NCBI RefSeq assembly: GCF_019925205.1
Contig: NC_083560.1
Coordinates: forward strand, 22,463,145-22,527,144
Length of the DNA: 64,000 nt
Direction: 5' to 3'
Source: Metopolophium dirhodum
Lineage: Eukaryota > Arthropoda > Insecta > Hemiptera > Aphididae
Shown: piece by piece, positions 19,587-29,165 of the stretch
How positions within the stretch are numbered: the first letter of the stretch is position 1
Layout: each line of letters starts with the position of its first letter
Notes under the pieces: model-generated
Told to the model about the DNA's origin: nothing
The model's database searches: none
The model's input: only the letters and a program-made list of their open reading frames with translations
Position numbers and translations under genes: made by a program

Positions 19587-21445
19587 CACCCGAGTTAAGA
19601 GAAAAATCGGAATATCTACCTCGGGGAACAAATAATATTAATTTAAAAATCGACACCTCTAAATTTAACAGAGAAAAAAAAATTGAAAAAAATAATTATA
19701 TTCATTTTGTAGAAAATTGGTACAAAACAAAAAATTCAAATAAACTAATAACTAATGAAGTAAACGACGATGACGAAAAAGCTGTAGAAAACATCGTAAC
19801 AATAAGTAGTTTGAACCCACTAAACGAATTTCAAAAATTCCTACTCAGCAATAACGATAGAACCGACTTCCTATGCGATTACAGTGAACAGACGGTAAAT
19901 ATTTTATCATTACGAAATGATATCGCAATCGGCCATTGCACAAGTCAATGCTTTACTATGTCGAAGGGGATCGCATTACAATTTAGAAATAAATTTAACA
20001 ACGTTCAAAATTTAATAGACCAAAGAAAAAAAATAACCGAAATTGCTTATTTGAAAAACGGAAGACAATGGGTTCTATATCTAATAACAAAAAATGAATA
20101 TTACGACAAACCAGCGTACACTAACATTTTTAGAACACTAGCTAACACTAGGAAATTTTGTATTGAGAATAATATTACTACTTTAGCTTTACCCAAAATC
20201 TGCACTGGACGAGACAAAAAGGATTGGAAAGTTATTTCTACTATGATTAAGTTTATTTTTCAAGACACGCAAATAAAAATTTTAATATGCCTACTACCAA
20301 ACAATGACGATGAAAAACAAAATAAATATTTTAAAAACAATGGTTCACAAACTAGTAATATAATCACGTTAGGGAAAAATTTCAATAACACAATTAACGA
20401 TAAATTAAAAAATGAAATCAAAATCAACAATCAAAATATAAGCGTAGATTCAGATACTGAACGAAAACAAAGAGTGTTATCCATAAAAATAAAATTAGAC
20501 GGCAACGAACAAAATGCAATTATAGACACAGGCTCAAATATATCATGTATAGATTATTCCCTAATAAAAAATAAACAAGTCACAAAATCCAAAGAACAAA
20601 TGACTATAACAGGCGCTGGCAACAACGAACTGATACAAATAGGAACAACAGAATTAACAATTACAATCAACGCACGCCAATATCAAATCAAAGTATACGT
20701 CGTTGAAGGACTAAATTGTAAATTACTATTAGGAAACGATTTTAATATTAGATACAACCTAATAGTCGATTTTAAAAATAAAAACATACAAATCGATAAT
20801 AATTCTATAAAAATGGACGAAATATGGTACGAACATAATGTAAATCACAACTTAAACATTTATACAACTGAAAGCATCACAAGTGCAACCAACATTAATA
20901 AAAATAAAATTAAAATTATATCTAACGAAAATATTACCATAGCTCCTAAGACTAGGTCAAAATTAAAAGTGTCCACAAAAATGCAAGACAAGCAAATACA
21001 ATATATAATAAAACCAACTGAGCGCCTACACAATAATAAAAAAATAACTTTAGAAACTACATTATTAAATAATGATGACGAAGTCATATTATACAATTTC
21101 TCCAATACCTATAGTAATATACCAAGAAACATGGTTATAGCAATTGCCACTGAATTAAATACGATTAAACGCGATAAATACGAAATAAAAAATATTAATT
21201 CAGACAATAAAATTATTAATAAAGAAAAAATAATAGTAACAAAAATAACAGAAGTAACGGATAAACAAGGTACAATAATACAAATACCTAACGAACTTAG
21301 CTATGAACAACGTATAAAGACACAAACACCAATAAACAAATTCAAGCGTTTATTCACCTCAGACCCTTTAGACTTAGGATGCGCACAAGTAGAACCATGT
21401 GAAATTAAATTTAAAACAGACAAATCGACATTTCAACCACCATAA
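19562..21445 (+). CDS. pro: Macro domain (TARG1/OARD1-like) plus retropepsin polyprotein, reached by frameshift
   Basis: 627 codons as an open frame; the true product is the part after 19580 fused to Gag. Residues about 105-246 are a macro domain closest to TARG1/OARD1: HCTSQCFTMSKGIA (125-138), FRNKFNNVQ, LKNGR, YLITK (catalytic-type Lys at K177), KPAY, and PKICTGRDKKDW (catalytic-type Asp at D218). TARG1 removes ADP-ribose from acidic residues using a Lys and an Asp at these places, so hydrolase activity is plausible. Residues about 306-400 are a retropepsin with the active site IDTGS (D322) and a C-terminal LLLGNDF (388-394). About 200 residues of pre-RT linker follow, ending FKTDKSTFQPP then TAA. 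RT, RNase H and integrase are missing. No frameshift or stop interrupts it, which suggests recent or continuing selection. Confidence 0.93.
   Translation: MQFFKKRIAPELREKSEYLPRGTNNINLKIDTSKFNREKKIEKNNYIHFVENWYKTKNSNKLITNEVNDDDEKAVENIVTISSLNPLNEFQKFLLSNNDRTDFLCDYSEQTVNILSLRNDIAIGHCTSQCFTMSKGIALQFRNKFNNVQNLIDQRKKITEIAYLKNGRQWVLYLITKNEYYDKPAYTNIFRTLANTRKFCIENNITTLALPKICTGRDKKDWKVISTMIKFIFQDTQIKILICLLPNNDDEKQNKYFKNNGSQTSNIITLGKNFNNTINDKLKNEIKINNQNISVDSDTERKQRVLSIKIKLDGNEQNAIIDTGSNISCIDYSLIKNKQVTKSKEQMTITGAGNNELIQIGTTELTITINARQYQIKVYVVEGLNCKLLLGNDFNIRYNLIVDFKNKNIQIDNNSIKMDEIWYEHNVNHNLNIYTTESITSATNINKNKIKIISNENITIAPKTRSKLKVSTKMQDKQIQYIIKPTERLHNNKKITLETTLLNNDDEVILYNFSNTYSNIPRNMVIAIATELNTIKRDKYEIKNINSDNKIINKEKIIVTKITEVTDKQGTIIQIPNELSYEQRIKTQTPINKFKRLFTSDPLDLGCAQVEPCEIKFKTDKSTFQPP
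19574..19580 (+). promoter_or_regulatory. Minus-one ribosomal frameshift slippery heptamer
   Basis: A AAA AAC in the correct register (gag codons AAA 19575-19577 and AAC 19578-19580), two codons before the gag stop TAG at 19584. The gag frame and the macro-protease frame differ by minus one, and the downstream ORF continues CGA ATA GCA at 19580. This is the classic X XXY YYZ signal. A downstream pseudoknot or stem was not determined by eye. Confidence 0.85.
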
Positions 21446-22929
21446 TTAATTAAAGAAATCCGAGAAGGTTTCGAAAATCTTATAAATTTTATCAAGTCCC
21501 TTGAATAATTTTTCTGAATATTACATTAAACAAAAACACAAGATTTAATATAACTGTAAAAATTTAACTTTCCTCAAGATTTTATAACATGTAATACCTT
21601 TTACCTACCACTCAACAAGCCACCGTCGGAGACCAGCAGACCGCTCCGGCCGCCAACGTTCTTTCATTCGATTTCTACGGATTCATCATCAACCATCATT
21701 CTCCATTACGTCCCGGACCTGCAAATTGCAACACTGTCCACGACGAAAATTTTTCACGCAACCTCACCAACCTCATGTTTAGTATCATCTTTTATTCGTT
21801 TTCACGACACTGAATTTTCTTTTCGGTTGTTGTGTACGACTATATGATGAGGACACCGCCATGGGCCACCGATGGCCGAAAGGCCAATCCACTGTATACA
21901 CTACCACTTTAAGTCAACTTCTCAAGCCGACTGTCACCCACGTTATCGTTATATAATATATATATATGTATGCATTGTATAATGGTTTTAAATCAACGAA
22001 CAAATTTAATTTAACTACCTTAAAAATTTAATATTCCTCCAGAATTTTATAATATGTAATACCCTTTTAAGAACAAATATGTAATTTAGCACCAGATAAG
22101 TAAAATCAATAGCAGACATTAGCAGATTTTATAATAACTAAACTATTGTAATATTATAATAAAACAAATTACATTTAAGGTTTTAAAATTACATTTTTAC
22201 AATAATAAAATATTAAAAACATGTTACAAAAGTAAAAAACAAAAGAATAGAATGTATTTTCAGCATAAGCAAAAATTCACGAGTCAACGAGTAGCAAAAA
22301 TCTTCTGAGACAAAGGGCGAATATAATATTTTCAAAGTAGACAATAAGCATTAAACCAAAAATTATAGAAACAACAGCAAATAAAATTGTTCCATACGAA
22401 GACACGAAAAAGACACAGTCCAAACAGAAATTTGAAAAGCAGAAATATAGATATAAGAATAAAAATTACAAATCAAATTCGACAAAACGAAAATAAGCAA
22501 GATAATATTCAAATACTTACCTTATGAAATACAAGAAGAGAAGAAGAATTAACTACCACAGAATCAAAGAATGAAATACCATAGAAAAACAACGAAAATT
22601 TATTGCTATTTGTCGAAATAAAAATATTATACTTCAAACTGTGAACAATCTCTAAGAAAACATTTTTCCACAAAAGGACCAATCAATACATTTTTATAAC
22701 CTTATATTCATATTTATTTTTTTTTTTTTAGGCACGCATTATATAATTAATTATTAAATAGTAAGATTAAATTAACATTTAAGCATAATTTTATAGTCAA
22801 CGACGCGAATAGGCCGAGACAGTAACCTAGTAATTATATAAGTTTAGTATTTAATTTTGTAATAAGACATTTTTATGTAGCAATAGCATTAAAAAAATGA
22901 GGGCATTTTTTCCAAAAAACAACGGGGAC
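21446..22929 (+). other. Non-coding 3' region of element 1
   Basis: No RT or integrase motifs found. A GC-richer block at about 21604-22013 lies between two imperfect direct repeats of about 50-55 bp (21555-21605 and 22019-22070, both with AATTTAA...TTTTATAA.ATGTAATACC), as if inserted or left by recombination. A purine-rich run (AACAACGGGGAC) directly before the 3' LTR at 22918-22929 may be the polypurine tract. Confidence 0.6.
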
Positions 22930-23217
22930 TGTCGTATATTGCAGACAGTCGTCAAAATAATATTATTTTATATATATGTAATATAGGTGGGAATATTTCA
23001 AATTGTAAATTATTGACATAGGTCAGGCCAGTGAAGCAATAATGTGCTGAGGCGACAATAATATTTTCTATATAACACCGCCGTACGCGCAGGCACGCCC
23101 CCCCGTTGTCGCTGAGTGACCCGGCGAGGACGTAGCTACGACGTGCGTGTGAAACGCCGATCGTAGTACGGGCTAGGCGATCTGAATTTGCTAAGTGTTT
23201 TATTTACGTTTGTTATA
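22930..23217 (+). repeat. Truncated 3' LTR of element 1
   Basis: Appears identical to 16275-16562 by eye, then diverges after TTTATTTACGTTTGTT. The remaining 330 bp or so, including AATAAA and the ACA end, are missing, and no target duplication can be checked on this side. Confidence 0.88.
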
Positions 23218-23829
23218 AATGTCATATATTGTATACAAATCTAGGTACTAACGTAGCGTACACAACCACACCGAATATTGTTGCTGTGCACTTGTGTCCA
23301 TCGATTTTTCCACGTGTAATACACAAAGGACAAAACTAAGTCTTGTTTCAAAGAATCAGATAAATTACTAAATACGACTTATATGTATACTGGTGCATTT
23401 ATAAAGGGTGACAGAAGTAGATAACTTATAATGAATTGTGGTCATATTATAATCATATTTCAACGTGATGAATTCTTTAGAGACATTACAAATTACAATG
23501 ATACGCATTTTTTCATTGATTTACCTGTATGCAGTTTACCGGGTAGGTAGTGAACAGATGGCTAAGCTCATTTTCCTTTATCGTGTACTTACCTATACAG
23601 AGGCTAAAATATCATTTTTTTCGTACTACACACTTTATATTAAAAATGGAGATACCGTAGGGGGCTTTGCCCCCCCCCCAAATGTATTTAATCCATACAC
23701 ACATATATATATAACTATGATTAGGGCTCAGATTATAAAGCCAATACTTCTTTTTATGCATATAAAATATAATTATATATTGTATACATGAATAATCCGT
23801 TTTACGTAATTCTGATTCCAAATAAATGA
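23218..23829. other. No gene recognised
   Basis: AT-rich flank beyond the truncated LTR. Contains a short GGGGGCTTTGCCCCCC palindrome with a C-run near 23661-23680, of a kind often seen at repeat ends. The 108-codon frame here has no recognisable domain and overlaps the microsatellite-like TATATA tract. Confidence 0.45.
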
Positions 23830-24475
23830 TTTTATTTTAGCTTTTTTTGTGTACTACAAAATATTATTAATTTTAAATTTGATAAATGTTGTCAACATTT
23901 GAACTTTAAATGCATATAAAAAAAAAATTTGCCTATGCAGTTTTAATATTTTTCAACTGCTATTTTAACAATATATCAGGAGCCTTGCATTAAATTTTCA
24001 CGCTTTTTTACCTAAAAAATAAAATTTAATTGAAAAAAAAAACCAAAAAAGATCGTGTGTAGAAAATGCTAGTATCAAATATTTTAAAAATATGAATTTC
24101 AGACGCTCATAAAAATTTAATTTAAGAATCTTGAATTACATTTTCAAATCTTAGATTTAAAAAGAAAAATTTTTATGAATTCTTATCTAAAAATAATTTG
24201 CAAATTTTCGTGATTTTTCCGTATTTTGTTAAGATTTGAACTTTAAACGGTTATAAATAAAAACTTTGACTGAGGATTTTTAATAGTTTTCATATCATTG
24301 TAATAATGAGACTAGTTTCACTTTCATATCAGAAGAGTTACCGTTCAACAAAAACCAAGCACTTTTATTGTCCTAAAAAGTGATGACAGAAACAAAAAAA
24401 AAATTTAAAAAAACACACATCATTGTAAAATCAATACATTTATCGTTCCACTCAAAATCTAAAATAAAAAAAAAA
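23830..24475 (-). repeat. Family A repeat, reverse orientation
   Basis: Matches the internal and left parts of family A and ends in the inverted left terminus (CACTCAAAATCTAAAAT near 24450-24466). Confidence 0.7.
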
Positions 24476-24477
24476 AA

Positions 24478-26275
24478 AGGAAAGGTGGGTAAGTGGATGT
24501 CGCTCTGTTGTACAGTAGGTCACAAGTGGGTCACTGTAATTGATGGTGTTGAATTTGAATTCAATGATATAATATCATTGTAAAAGAAAAACGATTCGGA
24601 GCGAAAACGGTCAGTCAGCCTATGATATTACCAAGTAAATTTGATGATATTATTGTGAATAAATTAATTTATATATAACCATATAACCTATTTACGTGGT
24701 ACCTCTTTTTAAATTTCCAATCATTAGCTATTAAAGTTGAACATTTTATAAATTTTCAACTACAAAATAATTATTAAATTTTAAATTTGATAAATTTTGT
24801 CAAAATTTGTACTTCAAATGCTTATAAAAATAAATTGTGCCTATGCATTTTTAATATTTTCAACTGCTATCGTAACATTATATCAGGAGCCTCGCAATAA
24901 ATTTTCATGGTTTTTTACCAAACAAATAAAACTGTATTGATAATTGTAGAAAAAAAAACTAAAAAAAATTGAAAACTGACTATGCTCGTAAACAGCTCAA
25001 AAATAGTCAAATTATTTTATAAATTTTACCGTGTATAGGAAATGCTAATATAAACATTCATTTTTCAAGTATCTACAGTCATTCGTTATTTATTTACAAC
25101 AAAATAAGAAAATCGTTAAATGAGAAATCGATTGAATATCAAATGTTATAAAAATCTGAATTTCAGAAGTGCATGAAAATTTAATTTGTCCTTCTTGTAG
25201 ACATTATTTTTTAAAAAGGTAGACAAACTTATTTATAATCTTGTATAACATTTTCAAATCTTAGATTTAAAAAGAAAATTTTTTATGAATTTCTAACTCA
25301 AAATAATTTGCAAATTTTCGTCATTTTTACGTATTTTGTCAATATTTGAACTTTAGATGCTTATAAAAAAAAATTTTGACTATGATTTTTAATTTATTTT
25401 ATCTGCCTTTGAAACAATATTCTAGGAGCCTTCTATTAAATTTTTAAGCTTTTTTTAACTAACAAATAAATTTAATTGATATTTATAGAAAAAAAAAACT
25501 AAAAAAAATGGAAACTGAAAATTTCCGTAAACAGGTCAAAATAAGTCAAAATGTTATGGTGTATAGAAAATGCTAATTTAAACATTCAGTCAAAATTTAA
25601 TGTACCTACGGTCATTTGTTTTAGAGTTGCACCAAAAACCAAAATCGATTTTCTAGAAAACAGATTTTGCGTAAAAATTCCCGTTTTTCTTTAATAGTTC
25701 TTTTGTTTTTCACGTCGGTAGTGGCCAGGAAAGGTCGAGCACGTTCGCGAAAACATAGCTCGAACCATTAGCTGGGTGGGGTAGCCGGATTCACCGGGTT
25801 TGCGGGGGGTACAGAACCTATTAAAACATACTACATAATTTAACGTTTGTCCATATCCGCAAAAAATTCTTAAACTTGATGTTAACGGCAAACATGCAAT
25901 GATATTATGTCCGCTTTCGGCTTTTTTATCTATAAAATAATTGTCTCTATGGCTGTGGTTAATCGCTGGTGCAGTATTGAGGATTCGCAATGTTTTGTCC
26001 GTGTCACTAGACTAACATATTTTCTGACACTCGTACCATTTTCATTAACCTTATACATGACAGTGCAAATTAACAAAAGGCGAGTTTTGGTTCTAGCGCA
26101 TAGCTCAAAGTGTCACCCGAGACCCGGATTCCGGTAGCAAGCACGGGAAAATGGCATCCCAGAGTCCCGGTCGGACTTATTATTGACCACGATTGGCACG
26201 ATTGATTTAGTAAGACACCGTGACTTGCCCGAAGAAAATGTCCGCCGGCAGCCAAGGTTTTGAACCGGCCATCAT
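24478..26275 (+). repeat. Long inverted duplication, arm 1 (partner 45107-46855)
   Basis: A family A copy in reverse orientation (24478-25715) joined to a unique-looking 0.55-kb segment (25716-26275). The whole recurs as reverse complement 19-22 kb away with small indels. The join to GTAGTGGCCAGGAAAGGTCG at about 25717 is the same in both arms, so the composite existed before duplication. Confidence 0.85.
25907..26137 (+). other. Conserved short ORF in inverted arm, unknown
   Basis: 76 codons here; the partner on the minus strand at 45222-45410 starts at an internal Met and keeps the same frame with a few substitutions (for example Ser to Leu and Phe to Tyr). It has one hydrophobic segment (LTYFLTLVPFSLTLYM). 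No family recognised. It may be part of an unidentified transposon ORF or chance. Confidence 0.25.
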
Positions 26276-26289
26276 AATTATTATTACTT

Positions 26290-26566
26290 CTACAGTCATT
26301 CGTTTTTTAATTACAATAAAATAAGAAAATTGTTACATGAGAAATCGAATGAATATCGATTGTTGTAAAAAATATAAATTTCAGACGCTCATAAAAATTT
26401 AATTTAAGTTTCTTGTAGACATTTTTTTTTTTGATAATGGTAGACAAACTTGTGAGTAATCTTATATACATTTTCAAATATTATATTTAAAAAGAAAAGT
26501 TTTTATGAATTTTCAACTCAAAATAATTTGCTAATTTTCGTGATTTTTCCGTATTTTGTCAAAATT
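26290..26566 (-). repeat. Family A repeat fragment, reverse orientation
   Basis: Contains the AGAAATCGAATGAATATCG and TGGTAGACAAACTT segments of family A in reverse, fused directly to a forward copy at 26567. Confidence 0.65.
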
Positions 26567-27207
26567 TGAACATTAAAATACACCTATTTTGACTCTTTTT
26601 GAGCAGTTTACGGACACTGTCAGTTTTCAATTTTTTTAGTTTTTTTTTTCTTTAATTATCAATAAAATTTTATCTGTTGGTTAAAAAAACTTGAAAATTT
26701 AATAGAAGGCTCCTAGGTTATTGTTTCAAAGGCAGATGAAAAAAATTAAAAATCCTTAGCCACAGTTTTTATTTATAAGCATTTAATTTCAAATATTGAC
26801 AAAATACGGAAAAATCACGAAATTTACAAATTATTTTGTAGTTGAAAATTTAAAAAAGGTGGGCAAGTGGATATCGCTCGGCTGTACAATAGGTTATAAG
26901 TGGGTAACTGTATAATGAATGGTATCAAATTGGAATTCTATGATATAATATCATTGTATACGAAAAACGATTCTAAGTGAAAACGGTTTGTCAGTGTGGA
27001 TAGGTATTTTATAATATTTTTTTATTTAACATAAAAGACCGCGGCAGCTTTGGCCATTGGTCTGAAAGTGACATACATTGTTATATTACATGGTTACATA
27101 AAATGTATATATAATATATATACAGGTTATATTTCTTTATAGAAAGTAGATTTTTGTTAAGAAAAAAAATAGTTTTTGAATTGTGGTTCATTCTGGACTA
27201 TCTTCAG

Positions 27208-27498
27208 TTATAGGTTATAAGTGGGTAACTGTATAATGAATGGTATCAAATTGGAATTTTTTGAGTTGATGTAAGATAATTCTGGTATAGTAATAACTTT
27301 AGGTAACATGTGTGAAAGTTTGGCGACCTCGTTTCGTTTTTCATTGCCTGCTATATTGCTTGTCCAGGAATCCACATGAAAGATATAATATGTTTGCTGG
27401 CAGACCGTGCAAAATTTTCTTTTTAAATCTAAAATTTGAAAATGAAATACAAGATTCCTCATAAGTTTGTCTGCCTTTATCAAAAAAAAAATGTCCAC
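27208..27498 (-). pseudogene. LINE ORF2 C-terminal remnant, second copy
   Basis: Same RNase H-like end as 6962-7495 (DSWTSNIAGNEKRNEVAKLS) with one Thr-to-Ile difference. The frame ends sooner because the zinc-binding tail is deleted or shifted. Confidence 0.65.
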
Positions 27499-27612
27499 AA
27501 GAAAGTCAAAATAAATTTTTATGAGCGTTTGAAATTCATATTTTTACAAAATTTGATATTCACTCGATTTCTCGTGTAACGATTTTCTTCGAAACACTTA
27601 TTTACAACGCAG

Positions 27613-27786
27613 AACAATTTCACAAATTGCAATTTATTGCCTGGTTTGGATTGTAAGTAATTTGTGTATATATATTTATATCATGTATTATACAACTTTA
27701 TGCTGAATTTTAACTTTTATTTTAGGTCTGCTGTTGCCAATTTACCATCAACACTCTTTAATTTATTCAAATTTTCAAGACCCAAG
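27613..27786 (+). other. Captured exon-intron fragment, copy 2
   Basis: Donor GTAAGT at 27653, acceptor TTTTAG ending 27725, and second exon-like piece 27726-27786 followed by GTATAC, as in copy 1. The intron differs at only one or two places. Confidence 0.4.
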
Positions 27787-27904
27787 GTATACCTTTTATA
27801 ATTGGTTTTATGTTTATAAAATAATAATTTGTTTGAAAGAGTAATTTATTTTAGTCAATGTATTTACAAAAAAAAAAAAAAACTCTTCTAGTTTATATTC
27901 ATTA

Positions 27905-28521
27905 TTTGTAAACTATAAAAGTCTGTAAATAAAATCGATAATAAGTAGCATTGATAAGCTTAAAAAATCAATGTTTTAATAAAACCTATTTTTATTTAAT
28001 TATTATTATATATTAATTAGAGTTTGTTAATTTCTCTTATTAAAATATTCTTAACAATGTTTTACAAAAAATTTTATTGGTTAACATCTATACTCTTTTT
28101 AAAAACGTGAAATATACTGACAATAATTTTAAAAAAAATTAATAAATAAATAGGTAGCTTAATAAGTTTCAAAATACTTTGCAAATGTAAGTATGTATGG
28201 AAAATTGACATGCAAAGATTTCGTTAAAATTTAAAGTATCTATAATTATATATTTTTGTGTTATATCAAAAAAATTGAATTTTTTGTTAAAAACTGGTTT
28301 TCCCTAAAAATCTGTTTTCCTTAACCTTTTCACTGCTACAGACGTAGTATTACGTTCCCTTATTTATAACATTTTTATATTATTATATTATTAATAGAGG
28401 GGGTCTATTTTGTATTCCGTATGAACGAACTAGAAACTATTAATTTTAATAAATATAAAACAAGTACAATTAAATTGTGTTTCTAATAATTATATTTAAT
28501 GATTTTAGTTTGTCGACAAGT
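27905..28521. other. AT-rich DNA, no gene recognised
   Basis: No repeat or ORF recognised beyond poly-A and poly-T tracts. Confidence 0.45.
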
Positions 28522-29001
28522 ATGGCTCCACCGACCCACTGGTACTTAAATGACAACGTAATAAATGATTATTTTAATTTGATCAAAAAACAGAATCCGA
28601 GCGTTTATTCCTTTGACACCTATTTTTATGAGCGGCTTAAGAAATCTGGATAAAATTTTATAAAGCGTTGACAAAACATGATAATATTTTTTCAAAAAGA
28701 AAAGTTTTTTTTCCTATCAACATTAAAGCGAACAATTTTGCACACTGGATACTTGTAATGGCCGATATGAAGTACCAACAAGTTGTATACTTTGACAGTC
28801 TTGGCAATCATCAGAATTTTGGAATTCATATTGATATACTTAAGCCTCGAGCACTGACGAAAGTTGGGTACACCTCTACCTTTTGAAGACTGGAAATTAC
28901 TAAAAGCTGATAACCCCATTCAGTTTAACGGGAAGGACTGCAGAGTGTTCGTGTGCACGTTCGCAGAGTATTTGTCAGCACACTTTGTTTTCTCTCTTTG
29001 A
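28522..29001 (+). pseudogene. Ulp1/SENP-like cysteine protease (peptidase C48) pseudogene
   Basis: Three frames together outline a C48 domain. Frame 1 from ATG 28522 reads WYLNDNVINDYFNLIKK...YFYERLKKSG and then a stop at 28651. A second frame (28668-28886) has KRKVFFPINI, HWILVMADM (catalytic His) and VVYFDSLG (catalytic Asp). A third (about 28890-29001) has NGKDCRVFVCTFAEYLS, where DCRVFVC matches the catalytic DCGVFxC with Gly changed to Arg. At least two frameshifts make it inactive. Such proteases occur in host deSUMOylases and are often carried by DNA transposons; the surroundings favour the latter. Not assignable to a specific element. Confidence 0.8.
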
Positions 29002-29165
29002 CCTACGCACAACATAGCAAATTGTACGTTCACATTACTGATTACAATAATAATAATAATTACTAAAATTAGAGATAAGTGACCTCTTAGAAAATTAAAT
29101 GTCATGAGTATTTCAAAATTGTAAATTGTTTGAAATACTTATAACTCGCTTACATCCATTTAAAT

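Larger units (their letters stand above)
16275..23217 (+). mobile_element. Element 1: Ty3-type LTR retrotransposon encoding Gag / Macro-Protease, no RT
   Basis: Order: 5' LTR, PBS, leader, gag, minus-one slippery site, macro-protease ORF, 1.5-kb non-coding 3' region, truncated 3' LTR. The two LTRs look identical over the shared 285 bp or so and both ORFs are open, which points to a recent insertion. RT, RNase H and integrase are absent; the second ORF ends at a typical pre-RT linker (FKTDKSTFQPP). The 3' LTR stops 288 bp in and lacks the poly(A) signal. Mobilisation must have used enzymes supplied in trans, or the pol segment was deleted. The host site is a transposase-like repeat whose empty counterpart is at 50885. 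Confidence 0.92.
26567..27904 (+). repeat. Duplicated block, copy 2 (partner 6377-7902)
   Basis: Nearly identical to copy 1, with a 170-bp deletion around 27200 that removes part of the LINE zinc-binding tail. Includes the LINE remnant and the exon-intron fragment at the same relative positions. Confidence 0.88.

Noticed and set aside
20860..21105. 81-codon minus-strand frame within the macro-protease ORF
   Set aside because: Antisense shadow; hydrophobic only because the sense strand is A-rich.
26225..26275. tRNA-like or B-box-like sequence (GGTTTTGAACCGG)
   Set aside because: No A box at the right distance and no cloverleaf; not enough for a tRNA or SINE call.
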